A DNA stretch of 14,632 bases, from positions 1-14,632 of the forward strand of contig CAVBUH010000024.1 of assembly GCA_963598415.1 (NCBI GenBank), in the 5' to 3' direction. Below are positions 1-8,167 of this stretch, in pieces (the first letter of the stretch is position 1; every line of letters starts with the position of its first letter). The stretch is from Colimorpha_A sp900556615 (GTDB taxonomy: Bacteria; Bacillota; Clostridia; Oscillospirales; CAG-272). The notes beneath the pieces are model-generated. The model was not told the origin of the DNA. It was given only the letters and a program-made list of their open reading frames with translations, and ran no database searches. A program made the translations under genes and the position numbers.

Positions 1-333
1 CATTTTCCCGACCGGGAAAATGCCGGGCTTGTTGCTTAACGCAACAGCCCGTTATGCTTTTGATGAAACTCGAAAAATACGTTACAGGCACTTTCTCAAG
101 AACACAGGAACCTGCCCGGAAAGTGAATCATGAATCCTTGCCTTCCGCTGTATTTTCCCATCTTAAGTCAACACCACGGGGTGCACGGCTAACGCCTTTG
201 CTGCGCATTTGCTTGCAGCTTTTCCGTCATACTTCACAAATTTCGTCGGCAGAGGAGTCAGGCTCCTCAATTGGTATTGTCTGACAAAAAATCCGGCAGC
301 GCAGCTGTACAACAATCCTTGTGCGGTATCGCC
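1..333. other. Hairpin-rich noncoding region downstream of the operon
   Basis: No convincing gene lies between the ilvE stop and the window edge; a 76-codon plus-strand frame at 54-284 has no recognisable family and no good ribosome site. The DNA is rich in inverted repeats: 1-10 with 13-22 (10 bp perfect, 2-nt loop), 24-35 with 41-51 (11 bp with one bulged T, 5-nt loop), 89-95 with 119-125 (7 bp) enclosing CAGG/CCTG at 105-114, and 52-57-type GAGGAG/CTCCTC arms at 252-257 and 263-268. This much structure suggests a noncoding RNA or a dispersed intergenic repeat rather than spacer. Its strand is unknown; if transcribed with the operon it would form the 3' end of the mRNA. Confidence 0.45.
286..307 (-). 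terminator. Weak candidate terminator after ilvE
   Basis: On the minus strand, 26 nt past the ilvE stop, a small CAGC/GCTG hairpin (297-307, 3-nt loop) is followed by CCGGA and six T residues (286-291). The stem is only 4 bp, so termination would be inefficient. The stronger hairpins at 1-51 may end the transcript instead. Confidence 0.22.
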
Positions 334-1401
334 TTAAACCTTATATCTCCATCCGAACTCGTCGGCAATTTTTCCGGTCTGAACGCCGGTAATAAAATCG
401 TAAAGCCTCTTGCTGTATTCACCGATACCGCCGTCACCGATAGTAAAGACCTCATCCTTATAGCGGAGCTTACCCACGGGAGAAATAACGGCGGCAGTGC
501 CCGAACCGAATACCTCTTCAAGCTTTCCACTTCTCTGAGCCGCAATCAGCTCGTCAACCGATACCTTTCTTTCCTCACAGGGAATCCCGTGACTTCTGCA
601 ATAGCAAAGCACCGAATCCCTTGTGATGCCGGGAAGAATACTTCCGTTAAGCATAGGCGTTACAATTTTGCCGTCGATCTTGAAGAAAATATTCATGGCT
701 CCGACCTCTTCGATATACTTTCGCTCAACGCCGTCAAGCCAAAGCACCTGAGAGTATCCATCCTCGTGAGCCTTTTCCTGTGCCGCAAGGCTGCAGGCAT
801 AGTTTCCGCCTGTTTTGGCAAATCCCATTCCGCCTCTCACCGCTCTTACATACTCGTCCTCTATCCAGATTCCGACCGGTTCAAGACCGTTTTTATAGTA
901 AGCTCCGCTCGGAGAAAGAATGATAATGAAAAGATAATTCTGAGAGGGAGCGACTCCGAGAAATTCATCCGTGGCAATAATAAAGGGGCGAATATAGAGG
1001 GAGGTGCCGGGGTCTGCAGGGATCCAGTCCCTGTCAATATCAACCACGCTTCTCACCGCTTCGATAAAATCCTCTTCGGGAAGCTCCGGAATACAAAGAC
1101 GGCGGTTAGACGCATTGGTACGCTTTGCATTCATATCCGGACGGAAAAGATAAGCTTCTCCGCCTTCGCCGTGATATGCCTTCAATCCCTCGAACATCTC
1201 CTGTCCGTAATGAAATACCATTGCCGACGGATCAAGCGAAATCTTTCCGTAAGGCACTATACGGGCGTCGTACCACCCTTTTCCCTCGGTGTAATTCATC
1301 ACAAACATGTGATCGGTAAAGATTTTCCCGAAAGGAAGTGGCTTTCCCGTCTCCGGTTTCTTTTTCGGGTTCAGATTTTTCTCAATTCTGATATTGAGCA
1401 T
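334..1401 (-). CDS. ilvE: Branched-chain-amino-acid aminotransferase
   Basis: Class IV PLP-dependent transaminase, 355 residues, cytosolic. It moves the amino group between glutamate and the 2-oxo acids of valine, leucine and isoleucine, the last step for all three. The PLP lysine is most likely Lys196 in AKTGGNYA (residues 195-202). Other family marks are FHYGQEMFEGLKAY (63-76), EEVGAMNIFF (231-240), the LPGITRDS segment (256-263) and the phosphate-binding GSGTAAVISPVG near 299-310. Length is usual for the long bacterial/eukaryotic-like BCAT group. The ATG lies 7 nt after the leuB stop, with AAAGGA (spacing about 12 nt) inside the leuB 3' end, so the two are probably translationally coupled. 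It is the last gene of the operon. The exact substrate range cannot be read from sequence. Confidence 0.95.
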   Translation of the reverse strand: MLNIRIEKNLNPKKKPETGKPLPFGKIFTDHMFVMNYTEGKGWYDARIVPYGKISLDPSAMVFHYGQEMFEGLKAYHGEGGEAYLFRPDMNAKRTNASNRRLCIPELPEEDFIEAVRSVVDIDRDWIPADPGTSLYIRPFIIATDEFLGVAPSQNYLFIIILSPSGAYYKNGLEPVGIWIEDEYVRAVRGGMGFAKTGGNYACSLAAQEKAHEDGYSQVLWLDGVERKYIEEVGAMNIFFKIDGKIVTPMLNGSILPGITRDSVLCYCRSHGIPCEERKVSVDELIAAQRSGKLEEVFGSGTAAVISPVGKLRYKDEVFTIGDGGIGEYSKRLYDFITGVQTGKIADEFGWRYKV

Positions 1402-1408
1402 GAAAACA

Positions 1409-2476
1409 TCAGATCCTTTCGAGTATTTTCTCTGTCATCTGCGTACAGGTAAGCGGAACGGCACCGGAAGCGCCGAGTATGTCGGCAGTACGATAACCTG
1501 CCTTAAGAACGCCATCAACTGCCGACTCTATCGCCTGCGCCTCTGTTTCAAGAGCAAAGGCATAGCGAAGCATCATAGCCGCAGAAAGAATAGTTGCAAT
1601 CGGGTTTGCTTTTCCCGTACCGGCAATATCGGGGGCGGAGCCGTGTATCGGTTCGTAAAGACCTCTTGAGGTATCTCCGATGGAAGCGGAGGGAAGAAGT
1701 CCTATGGAGCCGGTAATCTGCGAAGCTTCATCGGAAAGAATATCTCCGAAGATGTTTGAAGTTACAATCACGTCAAATTGGGAAGGATTTTTGACAAGCT
1801 GCATAGCGGCATTATCAACCAGCATATCCTCGCATTTCACATCGGGATATTCCGCGGCAACTCTGTGAACGGTCTCTCTCCAAAGGCGAGAGCTTTCAAG
1901 CACGTTAGCCTTGTCTATGGAAGTAACCTTTCCGCGGCGGAGCCTTGCTGCTCTGAAAGCGGCATGAGCGATACGCTCTATCTCATAAGCGCTGTATTTC
2001 TCAGTGTCATAAGCAGTGAGACCGTCCTCGCTTCTTCCTCTCTCACCGAAATAAATTCCGCCGATAAGCTCTCTGAACATAACCAGATCAACACCTTTTG
2101 CGGAAATATCCGCACGAAGAGGACTTTCCGCCGAAAGCGATTCATAAAGCTTGGCAGGACGGATGTTGGTATACAGTCCGAGAGCGGCCCGAATACCGAG
2201 AAGTCCCTTCTCGGGACGGAGATGACCGGGAAGATTATCCCATTTTGGTCCGCCTACTGCGCCGAGAAGCACAGAATCGGAGTCAAGACATCCGTCAATT
2301 GTCACCTGCGGCAAAGGCTCTCCGTAAGTATCTATGGCACAGCCTCCCATAAGATAGGGGGTAAAGGTAAAGGTATGACCGTACTTCTCCCCAATCTTGC
2401 TTAGGACAAGACAGGCGCTGTCCACAATCTCGGGACCGATTCCGTCTCCCTTCAGCAGGGCTATTCTGTAATTCAT
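1409..2476 (-). CDS. leuB: 3-isopropylmalate dehydrogenase
   Basis: NAD-dependent oxidative decarboxylase of the isocitrate/isopropylmalate dehydrogenase family, 355 residues. It turns 3-isopropylmalate into the leucine 2-oxo acid, and in this cluster probably also 3-methylmalate (from the CimA route) into 2-oxobutanoate. Visible motifs: GDGIGPE (10-16), LLGAVGGPKW (70-79), RELIGGIYFGE (135-145, catalytic Tyr142), IDKANVLESSRLW (187-199, catalytic Lys189), NIFGDILSDEAS (241-252, metal Asp245 and Asp249) and the NAD-site EPIHGSAPDIAG (275-286). The open frame runs 18 nt further to a TTG at 2494, but that TTG abuts the ribosome site AGAGGTGG; the ATG at 2476 is correctly spaced (about 7 nt) and gives the family N-terminus MNYRIALLKGDG. 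The gap to leuD is 26 nt. Confidence 0.96.
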   Translation of the reverse strand: MNYRIALLKGDGIGPEIVDSACLVLSKIGEKYGHTFTFTPYLMGGCAIDTYGEPLPQVTIDGCLDSDSVLLGAVGGPKWDNLPGHLRPEKGLLGIRAALGLYTNIRPAKLYESLSAESPLRADISAKGVDLVMFRELIGGIYFGERGRSEDGLTAYDTEKYSAYEIERIAHAAFRAARLRRGKVTSIDKANVLESSRLWRETVHRVAAEYPDVKCEDMLVDNAAMQLVKNPSQFDVIVTSNIFGDILSDEASQITGSIGLLPSASIGDTSRGLYEPIHGSAPDIAGTGKANPIATILSAAMMLRYAFALETEAQAIESAVDGVLKAGYRTADILGASGAVPLTCTQMTEKILERI

Positions 2477-2502
2477 TGCATATCCACCTCTCAATTTTTT
2501 AA

Positions 2503-2997
2503 TTATCTGATCTGACCTTTTTTGATAGACTCTATCAATCCGCCGTTTGAAATGATATCCTGGATAAACGCCGGGAAAGGAGCGGTATCAAAGCTCTTTC
2601 CGGTTGTTTTATCGTAAATAACGCCCTGGTCCATATCCACCTCAAGCTCGTCTCCCTCGCTGATCGCGTCAACCGCTTCGGGACATTCGATGATCGGCAG
2701 CCCGATATTAATGGAGTTGCGGTAGAAAATTCTTGCAAAGTTCTTTGCAATGACAAGCGAAATTCCACTCTCCTTAATTGCAATAGGGGCATGCTCACGG
2801 GAAGAGCCGCAGCCAAAATTGTCTCCCGCAACCATAATATCGCCTGCCTTAACGCGGGTAACAAAAGTCGCGTCAAGATCCTCCATACAGTGAGAGGCAA
2901 GCTCTTTCTTATCGATGGTATTTAAATATCTTGCCGGAATAATTACATCCGTATCGACATTGTTTCCGTATTTGATCACATTTCCGCAGAATTTCAT
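2503..2997 (-). CDS. leuD: 3-isopropylmalate dehydratase small subunit
   Basis: Swivelling-domain subunit (164 residues) that joins LeuC to isomerise 2-isopropylmalate to 3-isopropylmalate. In the CimA route the same pair probably isomerises citramalate to 3-methylmalate. Motifs are NVDTDVIIPARYL (13-25) and the substrate-binding NFGCGSSREHAP (60-71). The short length, with little before the NVDTD motif, matches the LeuD/HacB group found in archaea, Clostridia and Thermotoga rather than the about 200-residue enterobacterial LeuD. The ATG follows the leuC stop by a single base; its ribosome site GGAGGT sits within the last leuC codons (spacing 8 nt), so translation is coupled and the two subunits should be made in equal amounts. 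Confidence 0.95.
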   Translation of the reverse strand: MKFCGNVIKYGNNVDTDVIIPARYLNTIDKKELASHCMEDLDATFVTRVKAGDIMVAGDNFGCGSSREHAPIAIKESGISLVIAKNFARIFYRNSINIGLPIIECPEAVDAISEGDELEVDMDQGVIYDKTTGKSFDTAPFPAFIQDIISNGGLIESIKKGQIR

Positions 2998-2998
2998 A

Positions 2999-4261
2999 TT
3001 ACATTACCTCCACAGGTGAAGAAATTTTTCCGGTAACAGCAGAAGCAGCAGCAACCGCAGGACTTGCAAGATAAACCTCGGAAGCGGGATGTCCCATACG
3101 TCCGACAAAGTTTCTGTTCGTGGTGGCAACCGCACGCTCTCCCTCCGCAAGAATGCCCATATGTCCACCGAGACACGGACCGCAGGTAGGCGTCGAAACG
3201 ATAGCACCGCACTCAACAAACGTCTTAAGAAGCCCCATTTCCATAGCGTCAAGATAAATCTTCTGTGTTGCGGGAATCACGATACAGCGAACACCCTTCT
3301 TAACCTTCTTTCCCTTCATAATCTTTTCGGCAATGATAAGATCCTCAAGTCTGCCGTTCGTACAGGATCCGATCACTACCTGATCGATCTTAACCTCTCC
3401 GATCTCATCAACGGTATGGGTGTTTTCGGGAAGATGGGGGAAAGCAACCGTAGGTTTAATCTCAGACATATCGATTTCATATACTGCATCATATACCGCG
3501 TCATCATCAGCCCTGTAAACAGTCGGCTCAGCCGCACCCGCTTCCTTAAGAAACGCGAGCGTCTTTTCGTCAACCTCAAAAATTCCGTTCTTTCCGCCTG
3601 CCTCGATAGCCATATTAGCCATGCAGAGCCGATCGCTCACCGAGAGATATTTAAGGCCGTCTCCGGTGAACTCCATCGACTTATACAGCGCACCGCTTAC
3701 CCCGATCATACCGATGATATGAAGGATGATATCCTTACCGTAAACATACTGCGAAGGCTTGCCTGTAAGAACAAACTTTATAGCCGAGGGAACCTTAAAC
3801 CAAGCCTTGCCGACCGCCATACCGCAAGCCATATCGGTAGAGCCGACGCCTGTCGAAAAAGCGCCGAGCGCACCGTATGTACAGGTATGAGAATCCGCAC
3901 CGATTACGAGATTACCTGCCGTAACGAGTCCTTTTTCGGGAAGAATCGCGTGCTCAACGCCCATATCGCCCACGTCAAAATAATTTTCGATTTCCATGTC
4001 TCCCGCAAATTCACGGCACATTTTACACTGTGTCGCCGCTTTGATATCCTTATTGGGAGTAAAATGATCCATTACCATTGCGACCTTTTTTTTATCAAAA
4101 ACTTCGGTAATCCCAAGCTTTTTGAACTCCCTTATGGCAACGGGAGAGGTTACATCGTTTCCGAGTACCAGATCCAGATCCGCAAGAATCAGCTGACCGG
4201 CGGAAACGCTTTCAAGTCCCGCGTGCTTTGCCAAAATCTTCTGAGTCATTGTCATGCCCAT
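2999..4261 (-). CDS. leuC: 3-isopropylmalate dehydratase large subunit
   Basis: Aconitase-family catalytic subunit, 420 residues, carrying a [4Fe-4S] cluster. Likely cluster ligands are Cys300 in VIGSCTNGR and Cys360 and Cys363 in TPTCGPCLGG. The GADSHTCTYGALGAFSTGVG block (121-140) is the family substrate/cluster signature. Length (about 420) matches the HacA/LeuC subgroup that pairs with a short LeuD. The start at 4261 gives MGMTMTQKILA, a typical N-terminus for this subgroup; a GGAG lies about 13 nt upstream, which is a long spacing, and ATGs at codons 3 and 5 are alternatives. Unlike its neighbours it is preceded by a long gap (811 nt to the cimA stop) filled with repeats, so leuC is the first gene of the distal half of the operon and could be expressed less, or from its own promoter, though no good one is visible. 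Confidence 0.95.
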   Translation of the reverse strand: MGMTMTQKILAKHAGLESVSAGQLILADLDLVLGNDVTSPVAIREFKKLGITEVFDKKKVAMVMDHFTPNKDIKAATQCKMCREFAGDMEIENYFDVGDMGVEHAILPEKGLVTAGNLVIGADSHTCTYGALGAFSTGVGSTDMACGMAVGKAWFKVPSAIKFVLTGKPSQYVYGKDIILHIIGMIGVSGALYKSMEFTGDGLKYLSVSDRLCMANMAIEAGGKNGIFEVDEKTLAFLKEAGAAEPTVYRADDDAVYDAVYEIDMSEIKPTVAFPHLPENTHTVDEIGEVKIDQVVIGSCTNGRLEDLIIAEKIMKGKKVKKGVRCIVIPATQKIYLDAMEMGLLKTFVECGAIVSTPTCGPCLGGHMGILAEGERAVATTNRNFVGRMGHPASEVYLASPAVAAASAVTGKISSPVEVM

Positions 4262-4382
4262 ATATTTTCCGTTTCTCCGGCTTTTTGGATTTTTGCGTCT
4301 GCTTTCGCCGGCTAAGCAAACGATTAGAAGTAATTTCAGAGTGCAGAGAAAATCAAGTTAGAGCTTTGTCAAAAATCTCATT
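4262..4382. other. Spacer between leuC and the repeat array
   Basis: This is non-repeat sequence upstream of leuC. On the minus strand a TTGACA (revcomp of TGTCAA at 4367-4372) is present, but the best 16-18 nt spaced -10 matches only about two of six consensus bases. No terminator with a U-tract is seen. Confidence 0.4.
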
Positions 4383-5044
4383 TAGGGTGCTTTTTTGAAA
4401 AAATCACCCTAAAACCCGCAAAAACTTTTGACAAGAGAAAAACTACGTTTTTATCAGATGCAAGGGGGCTTGCCGGTAAATTACACGCAGGTAAAAGGTA
4501 TTGACAGCCGAAAACATCGTTTTCGGCTATTTCCTTCTTTCCCTCTTTCTTTTCAAGAAAGAGACGAGGTGTGCGGCGGAGCCCCGCGCTCACTTTCTAT
4601 GGGGCGTTGCCCCAACCCCCATTTAAGACCTTTTTGAAAAAAGGTCTTAAAAATCCCAAAAACTTTTTCTCAGATGCAAAAGGGTTCTTCCGGTAAATTC
4701 CACGCAGATAAAAGGTATTGGCAGCCGAAAACATCGTTTTCGGCTATTTCCTTCTTTCCCTCTTTCTTTTCAAGAAAGAGACGAGGTGTGCGGCGGAGCC
4801 CCGCGCTCACTTTCTATGGGGCGTTGCCCCAACCCCCATTTAAGACCTTTTTGAAAAAAGGTCTTAAAAATCCCAAAAACTTTTGACAAGAGAAAAACTG
4901 CGTTTTTCTCAAATGTAAAGGGGATTCTTCCGGTAAATTCCACGCAGATAAAAGATATTGGCAGCCGAAAACGTCGTTTTCGGCTATTCCCTTCTTTCCC
5001 TCTTTCTTTTCAAGAAAGAGGCGGGGTGTGGGGCGGAGCCCCGC
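4383..5044. repeat. Three-copy tandem array of a modular, hairpin-rich intergenic repeat
   Basis: Three copies of one unit sit head to tail between cimA and leuC. The CAGATG/CAAATG phase marker occurs at 4455, 4671 and 4910. The block 4505-4667 is identical by eye to 4722-4884 (163 bp). Copy 2 has lost about 23 bp relative to the copy 2/3 junction, between two short T-runs (compare 4663-4671 with 4880-4910). Copy 3 (about 4910-5044) diverges a little and is cut off after the GGCGGAGCCCCGC hairpin. Each unit carries ordered inverted repeats: AGCCGAAAAC/GTTTTCGGCT (4506-4528), TCTTTCTT/AAGAAAGA, a GC-rich stem, TGGGGC/GCCCCA, and a 14-bp TTTAAGACCTTTTT palindrome (4622-4651, 4839-4868). The left end begins with another such hairpin, AGGGTG/CACCCT (4384-4410). 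No transposase or protein is encoded. Confidence 0.9.
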
Positions 5045-5072
5045 AAATGCTTTCCCTCATTTATTCGAACAA

Positions 5073-6626
5073 TTATTTTCCCGACAGCACATATTCATAC
5101 GAATCGACAAGTGCGGTAACGCTTGCTTCAATAATATCGCTTGACACACCGATTGTAGTATAGAAAGCCTCACCGTCCGAGCTTTCTATCAGAACCCGCG
5201 TGACCGCGTCGGTACTCTTTGAGTCGATCACACGCACCTTATAGTCAATCAGATGCATCGCAGCAAGCTGAGGATAAAATACGGTAAGCGCGTTTCGAAG
5301 CGCCTTGTCAAGCGCGTTTACAGGACCGTTTCCGCAATCACAGGACATCTGGGATTTTCCGTCCACCTCAATTTTTACAATGGCATTAGACTGCTGCTCT
5401 CCGTCGGGAGCAGGAAAATCATCGGTGACCTTATACATCACCATATTGAAATGAGAATTCCACATGCCAAGCGCCTTCTTCACAAAAAGCTCAAAGCTTG
5501 CCTCCGCTGCCTCATACTGATAACCGTACATTTCACGTTCCTTGAGTTTTTCGGTGATAAGCGCGGTTTTCTCCGACTGTTTTGTTATTTCAGGAGCATA
5601 TTTCTGTATTTTCGGAAGTACGGTTCCTCTTCCGGACACCTCGCTGAGAAGGAATCTCCTCTCGTTTCCAACCGTTTCGGGATCAATATGCTCAAAGGAA
5701 CGAGGAAGCTTCAAAACGCCGTCTATATGCATTCCACCCTTATGTGAAAAGGCGCTTTTCCCGACATACGGCGCATTTTTGGGTAGATGAATATTCGATA
5801 TTTCCGCAATGCTGCGTGCAGTGGCCTTCAGTTCCTTCAGCTTTACGCCGCAGTCTATGCCGCATTTCAGTTCAAGGTCCGGAATGATGGCGGAAAGATT
5901 GGCGTTTCCGCATCTCTCTCCAAAGCCATTAAAGGTTCCCTGAATATGACAGGCCCCGCTTACAACCGCGGTAACGGTATTCGCCACCGCACAGCCGGTA
6001 TCGTCGTGACAATGAATACCGATTCTTACTCCCGGAAAGCTTTGGCATACATCTTTTACGATTTCTGCAATGCCAAGCGGCAGCATCCCTCCATTGGTAT
6101 CACACAGGCAGATACAATCGGCGCCGGCAGAGACTGCCGTTTTTAAAACCGAAAGCGCATATTCCCGGTTATTTTTATAACCGTCAAAGAAATGCTCCGC
6201 GTCAAATATCAGTTCCTTGCCGAGTGATTTCAGATATTTTACCGTTGATTCCACAATTTCAAGATTGTTTTCAAGCGAAATTCGAAGAATCTCCGTAACA
6301 TGAAGGTCCCAAGCCTTTCCGAACACCGATACAACCTCGGTGCCCGCTCCTATAAGCGCGGCAAGTCCTGCATCGTTCTCCGGTCTTGTTCCGTATCTGA
6401 CGGTGCTTCCGAAAGCGCAGATTTTGGAATTTTTAAGCGGAAAATCGCGTAGCTTTTCAAAAAAGAGCTGTTCCTTGGGATTCGAAGCGGGATTTCCCGC
6501 CTCAATATAATCGACTCCGAAGCTGTCAAGAGCCTTCACAATATTGAGCTTATCCTGAATGGAAAAGGAGATTCCCTCCGCCTGAGAGCCGTCTCTCAGA
6601 GTTGAATCAAATATTTCGGTTCTCAT
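5073..6626 (-). CDS. cimA: (R)-citramalate synthase
   Basis: HMGL/LeuA-like TIM-barrel enzyme, 517 residues, that condenses pyruvate with acetyl-CoA to citramalate, the first step of threonine-independent isoleucine synthesis. The barrel opens with FDSTLRDGSQAEG (6-18; metal Asp7, Arg11) and has the metal-binding HCHDD (205-209) and GFGERCGNANL (234-244). NPASNPKEQLFF (45-56) and the GGMHIDGV...SFEHIDPE segment (297-316) separate it from 2-isopropylmalate synthase and fit the Geobacter/Leptospira/Clostridia CimA type. A C-terminal LeuA-dimer regulatory domain follows (about 375-517), consistent with isoleucine feedback. I start at ATG 6626, which overlaps the leuA stop as ATGA and has AAGGA upstream inside leuA; the longer reading from 6659 lies wholly inside leuA. 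It is adjacent and paralogous to leuA. Homocitrate synthase is less likely in this operon. Confidence 0.92.
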   Translation of the reverse strand: MRTEIFDSTLRDGSQAEGISFSIQDKLNIVKALDSFGVDYIEAGNPASNPKEQLFFEKLRDFPLKNSKICAFGSTVRYGTRPENDAGLAALIGAGTEVVSVFGKAWDLHVTEILRISLENNLEIVESTVKYLKSLGKELIFDAEHFFDGYKNNREYALSVLKTAVSAGADCICLCDTNGGMLPLGIAEIVKDVCQSFPGVRIGIHCHDDTGCAVANTVTAVVSGACHIQGTFNGFGERCGNANLSAIIPDLELKCGIDCGVKLKELKATARSIAEISNIHLPKNAPYVGKSAFSHKGGMHIDGVLKLPRSFEHIDPETVGNERRFLLSEVSGRGTVLPKIQKYAPEITKQSEKTALITEKLKEREMYGYQYEAAEASFELFVKKALGMWNSHFNMVMYKVTDDFPAPDGEQQSNAIVKIEVDGKSQMSCDCGNGPVNALDKALRNALTVFYPQLAAMHLIDYKVRVIDSKSTDAVTRVLIESSDGEAFYTTIGVSSDIIEASVTALVDSYEYVLSGK

Positions 6627-8167
6627 AATCCTTTTCCTTCCGACGGCGAATCGACACAAAGCCTGTTAACCGCATTGAGGTAGGCCAATATGCTTGCCTC
6701 CATGATATCTGTTGAGAGACCGCGCCCGGTATAATCGTTTCCTTTGCAGCGAAGCTTCACCACAACCTCTCCGAGCGTATCCTTGCCTTCCGAAACGGAA
6801 TTGATGGAATAATTCTCAAAGGTATGCGCCGGCGGGCAGATAATCTTATCCACCGCCTTGAAAGCGGCGTCAACGGGGCCGTCTCCGAGGCAAACCTCTT
6901 CGGTAAGAACATCCCCCTTCTTCAAGCGGATCGTACAGGTTGCGGTAGCGCAGTTTCCGGAGTGAACATCATATCGATCAAGCGTGTAATTGCCGGATAT
7001 ATCCTCGGTGGTTTTATCATGAACAAGCGCCTCAATATCAAGATCGTTAACCGTCTTTTTCTTGTCACACAGCGCTTTAAAACGCTCAAAGGTTTTAGCA
7101 AGTTCATCCGGAGTAAGCTCATAGCCAAGCTCGCTGAGATGAGCGGAAAAGGCATGTTTTCCGGAATGCTTTCCAAGCACCATGCTATTCTTGCTGATTC
7201 CCACCGATTCGGGAGTAAGAATCTCATAGGTCAGGCGGTTGGCAAGCACGCCGTGCTGGTGGATACCCGATTCATGAGCGAAAGCATTTTTTCCGACAAT
7301 AGGCTTGTTTATCGGAGCGCTTTGACCGATGATATTATATACGGTTCTGCTTGCCCTGAAAATTTTCGTTGTATCCAGCCTCGGCTGAAGCGGGAAGCGG
7401 TCGGAACGGGTTCTCATCGCCATCACCACTTCCTCAAGCGCGGTATTGCCCGCCCGCTCTCCGAGTCCGTTGATTGTACACTCAATCTGAAGAGCGCCGG
7501 CAGAAACGGCGGCAAGAGAGTTTGCGACCGCCATTCCGAGATCATTATGGCAATGCGCCGAAAATTCCACCTTATCGGCGTTTTCGACATGACTGATAAG
7601 ATAACCGAAAAGCTCCTTGATTTCCTCCGGTGTGGAATAGCCGACCGTATCGGGAATATTGATAACCGTCGCGCCGTTATCAATCGCTGCCTTTACAACC
7701 TTGGCAAGAAATTCCGGATCACTTCTTGTGGCGTCCTCGGCGGAAAACTCTATATTGCTGCAATATTTCGACGCATACTTAACCATCTCCGCCGTTCTTT
7801 CCAAAACGGTTTCGGGGGACATTTTAAGCTTATATTCCATATGAAGCGGAGAGGTAGCGATGAAAAGATGGATCCTGGGATCCGCTGCATTCCGAACCGC
7901 CTCATATGCCGCGTCAATATCTCCGGCATTCGCTCTCGCAAGAGACGCCACCGTACATTCCTTTACCGTCTCCGCTATCGTTTTGACAGATTCAAAATCG
8001 CCCCGGGAGGAAATCGCAAAGCCCGCCTCAATCACGTCAACCTGAAGCTTTTCAAGACATTTCGCGACCTCGATTTTTTCATTTAAATTCATGCTGCAAC
8101 CGGGCGACTGCTCGCCGTCGCGAAGCGTCGTATCAAAAATTTTTATCCGTTTCATATATATGACCAT
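6623..8167 (-). CDS. leuA: 2-isopropylmalate synthase
   Basis: First committed enzyme of leucine synthesis: 2-oxoisovalerate plus acetyl-CoA gives 2-isopropylmalate. 514 residues, the usual length of the type 1 bacterial enzyme. Motifs: FDTTLRDGEQSPG (11-23; metal Asp12, Arg16), HCHNDLGMAVANSLAA (205-220; metal His205 and His207), NGLGERAGNTALEEV (233-247) and HESGIHQHGVL (298-308). The C-terminal LeuA-dimer domain (about 390-505), ending near TDIMEASILAYLNAVN, binds leucine in characterised homologues and gives feedback control. Start choice is uncertain: ATG at 8167 or at 8155 (MKRIKIF). Neither has a ribosome site at normal distance; GAAGGAAG lies about 19 nt upstream of the first, separated by a perfect 7-bp hairpin. 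The gene ends in a 4-nt overlap with cimA. Confidence 0.96.
   Translation of the reverse strand: MVIYMKRIKIFDTTLRDGEQSPGCSMNLNEKIEVAKCLEKLQVDVIEAGFAISSRGDFESVKTIAETVKECTVASLARANAGDIDAAYEAVRNAADPRIHLFIATSPLHMEYKLKMSPETVLERTAEMVKYASKYCSNIEFSAEDATRSDPEFLAKVVKAAIDNGATVINIPDTVGYSTPEEIKELFGYLISHVENADKVEFSAHCHNDLGMAVANSLAAVSAGALQIECTINGLGERAGNTALEEVVMAMRTRSDRFPLQPRLDTTKIFRASRTVYNIIGQSAPINKPIVGKNAFAHESGIHQHGVLANRLTYEILTPESVGISKNSMVLGKHSGKHAFSAHLSELGYELTPDELAKTFERFKALCDKKKTVNDLDIEALVHDKTTEDISGNYTLDRYDVHSGNCATATCTIRLKKGDVLTEEVCLGDGPVDAAFKAVDKIICPPAHTFENYSINSVSEGKDTLGEVVVKLRCKGNDYTGRGLSTDIMEASILAYLNAVNRLCVDSPSEGKGL

Noticed and set aside
271..1452. 393-codon plus-strand open frame
   Set aside because: It is antisense to ilvE, which has full family motifs; the product has no recognisable features. 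The same holds for plus-strand frames at 3089-4315 (opposite leuC) and 6824-8086 (opposite leuA).
2477..2494. TTG start of leuB at 2494
   Set aside because: The TTG abuts the ribosome site that serves the ATG at 2476.
4262..4382. Promoter for leuC (TTGACA on the minus strand at 4367-4372)
   Set aside because: No -10 element at 16-18 nt matches more than about two consensus positions.
4428..4886. Small plus-strand frames of 69 and 70 codons inside the repeat array
   Set aside because: They are translations of the repeated hairpin-rich DNA, differ only as the repeats differ, and have no ribosome sites or family features.
4383..5044. CRISPR array or insertion sequence
   Set aside because: Units are over 200 nt without spacers, contain internal palindromes and no transposase; terminal inverted repeats with target duplications are not evident.
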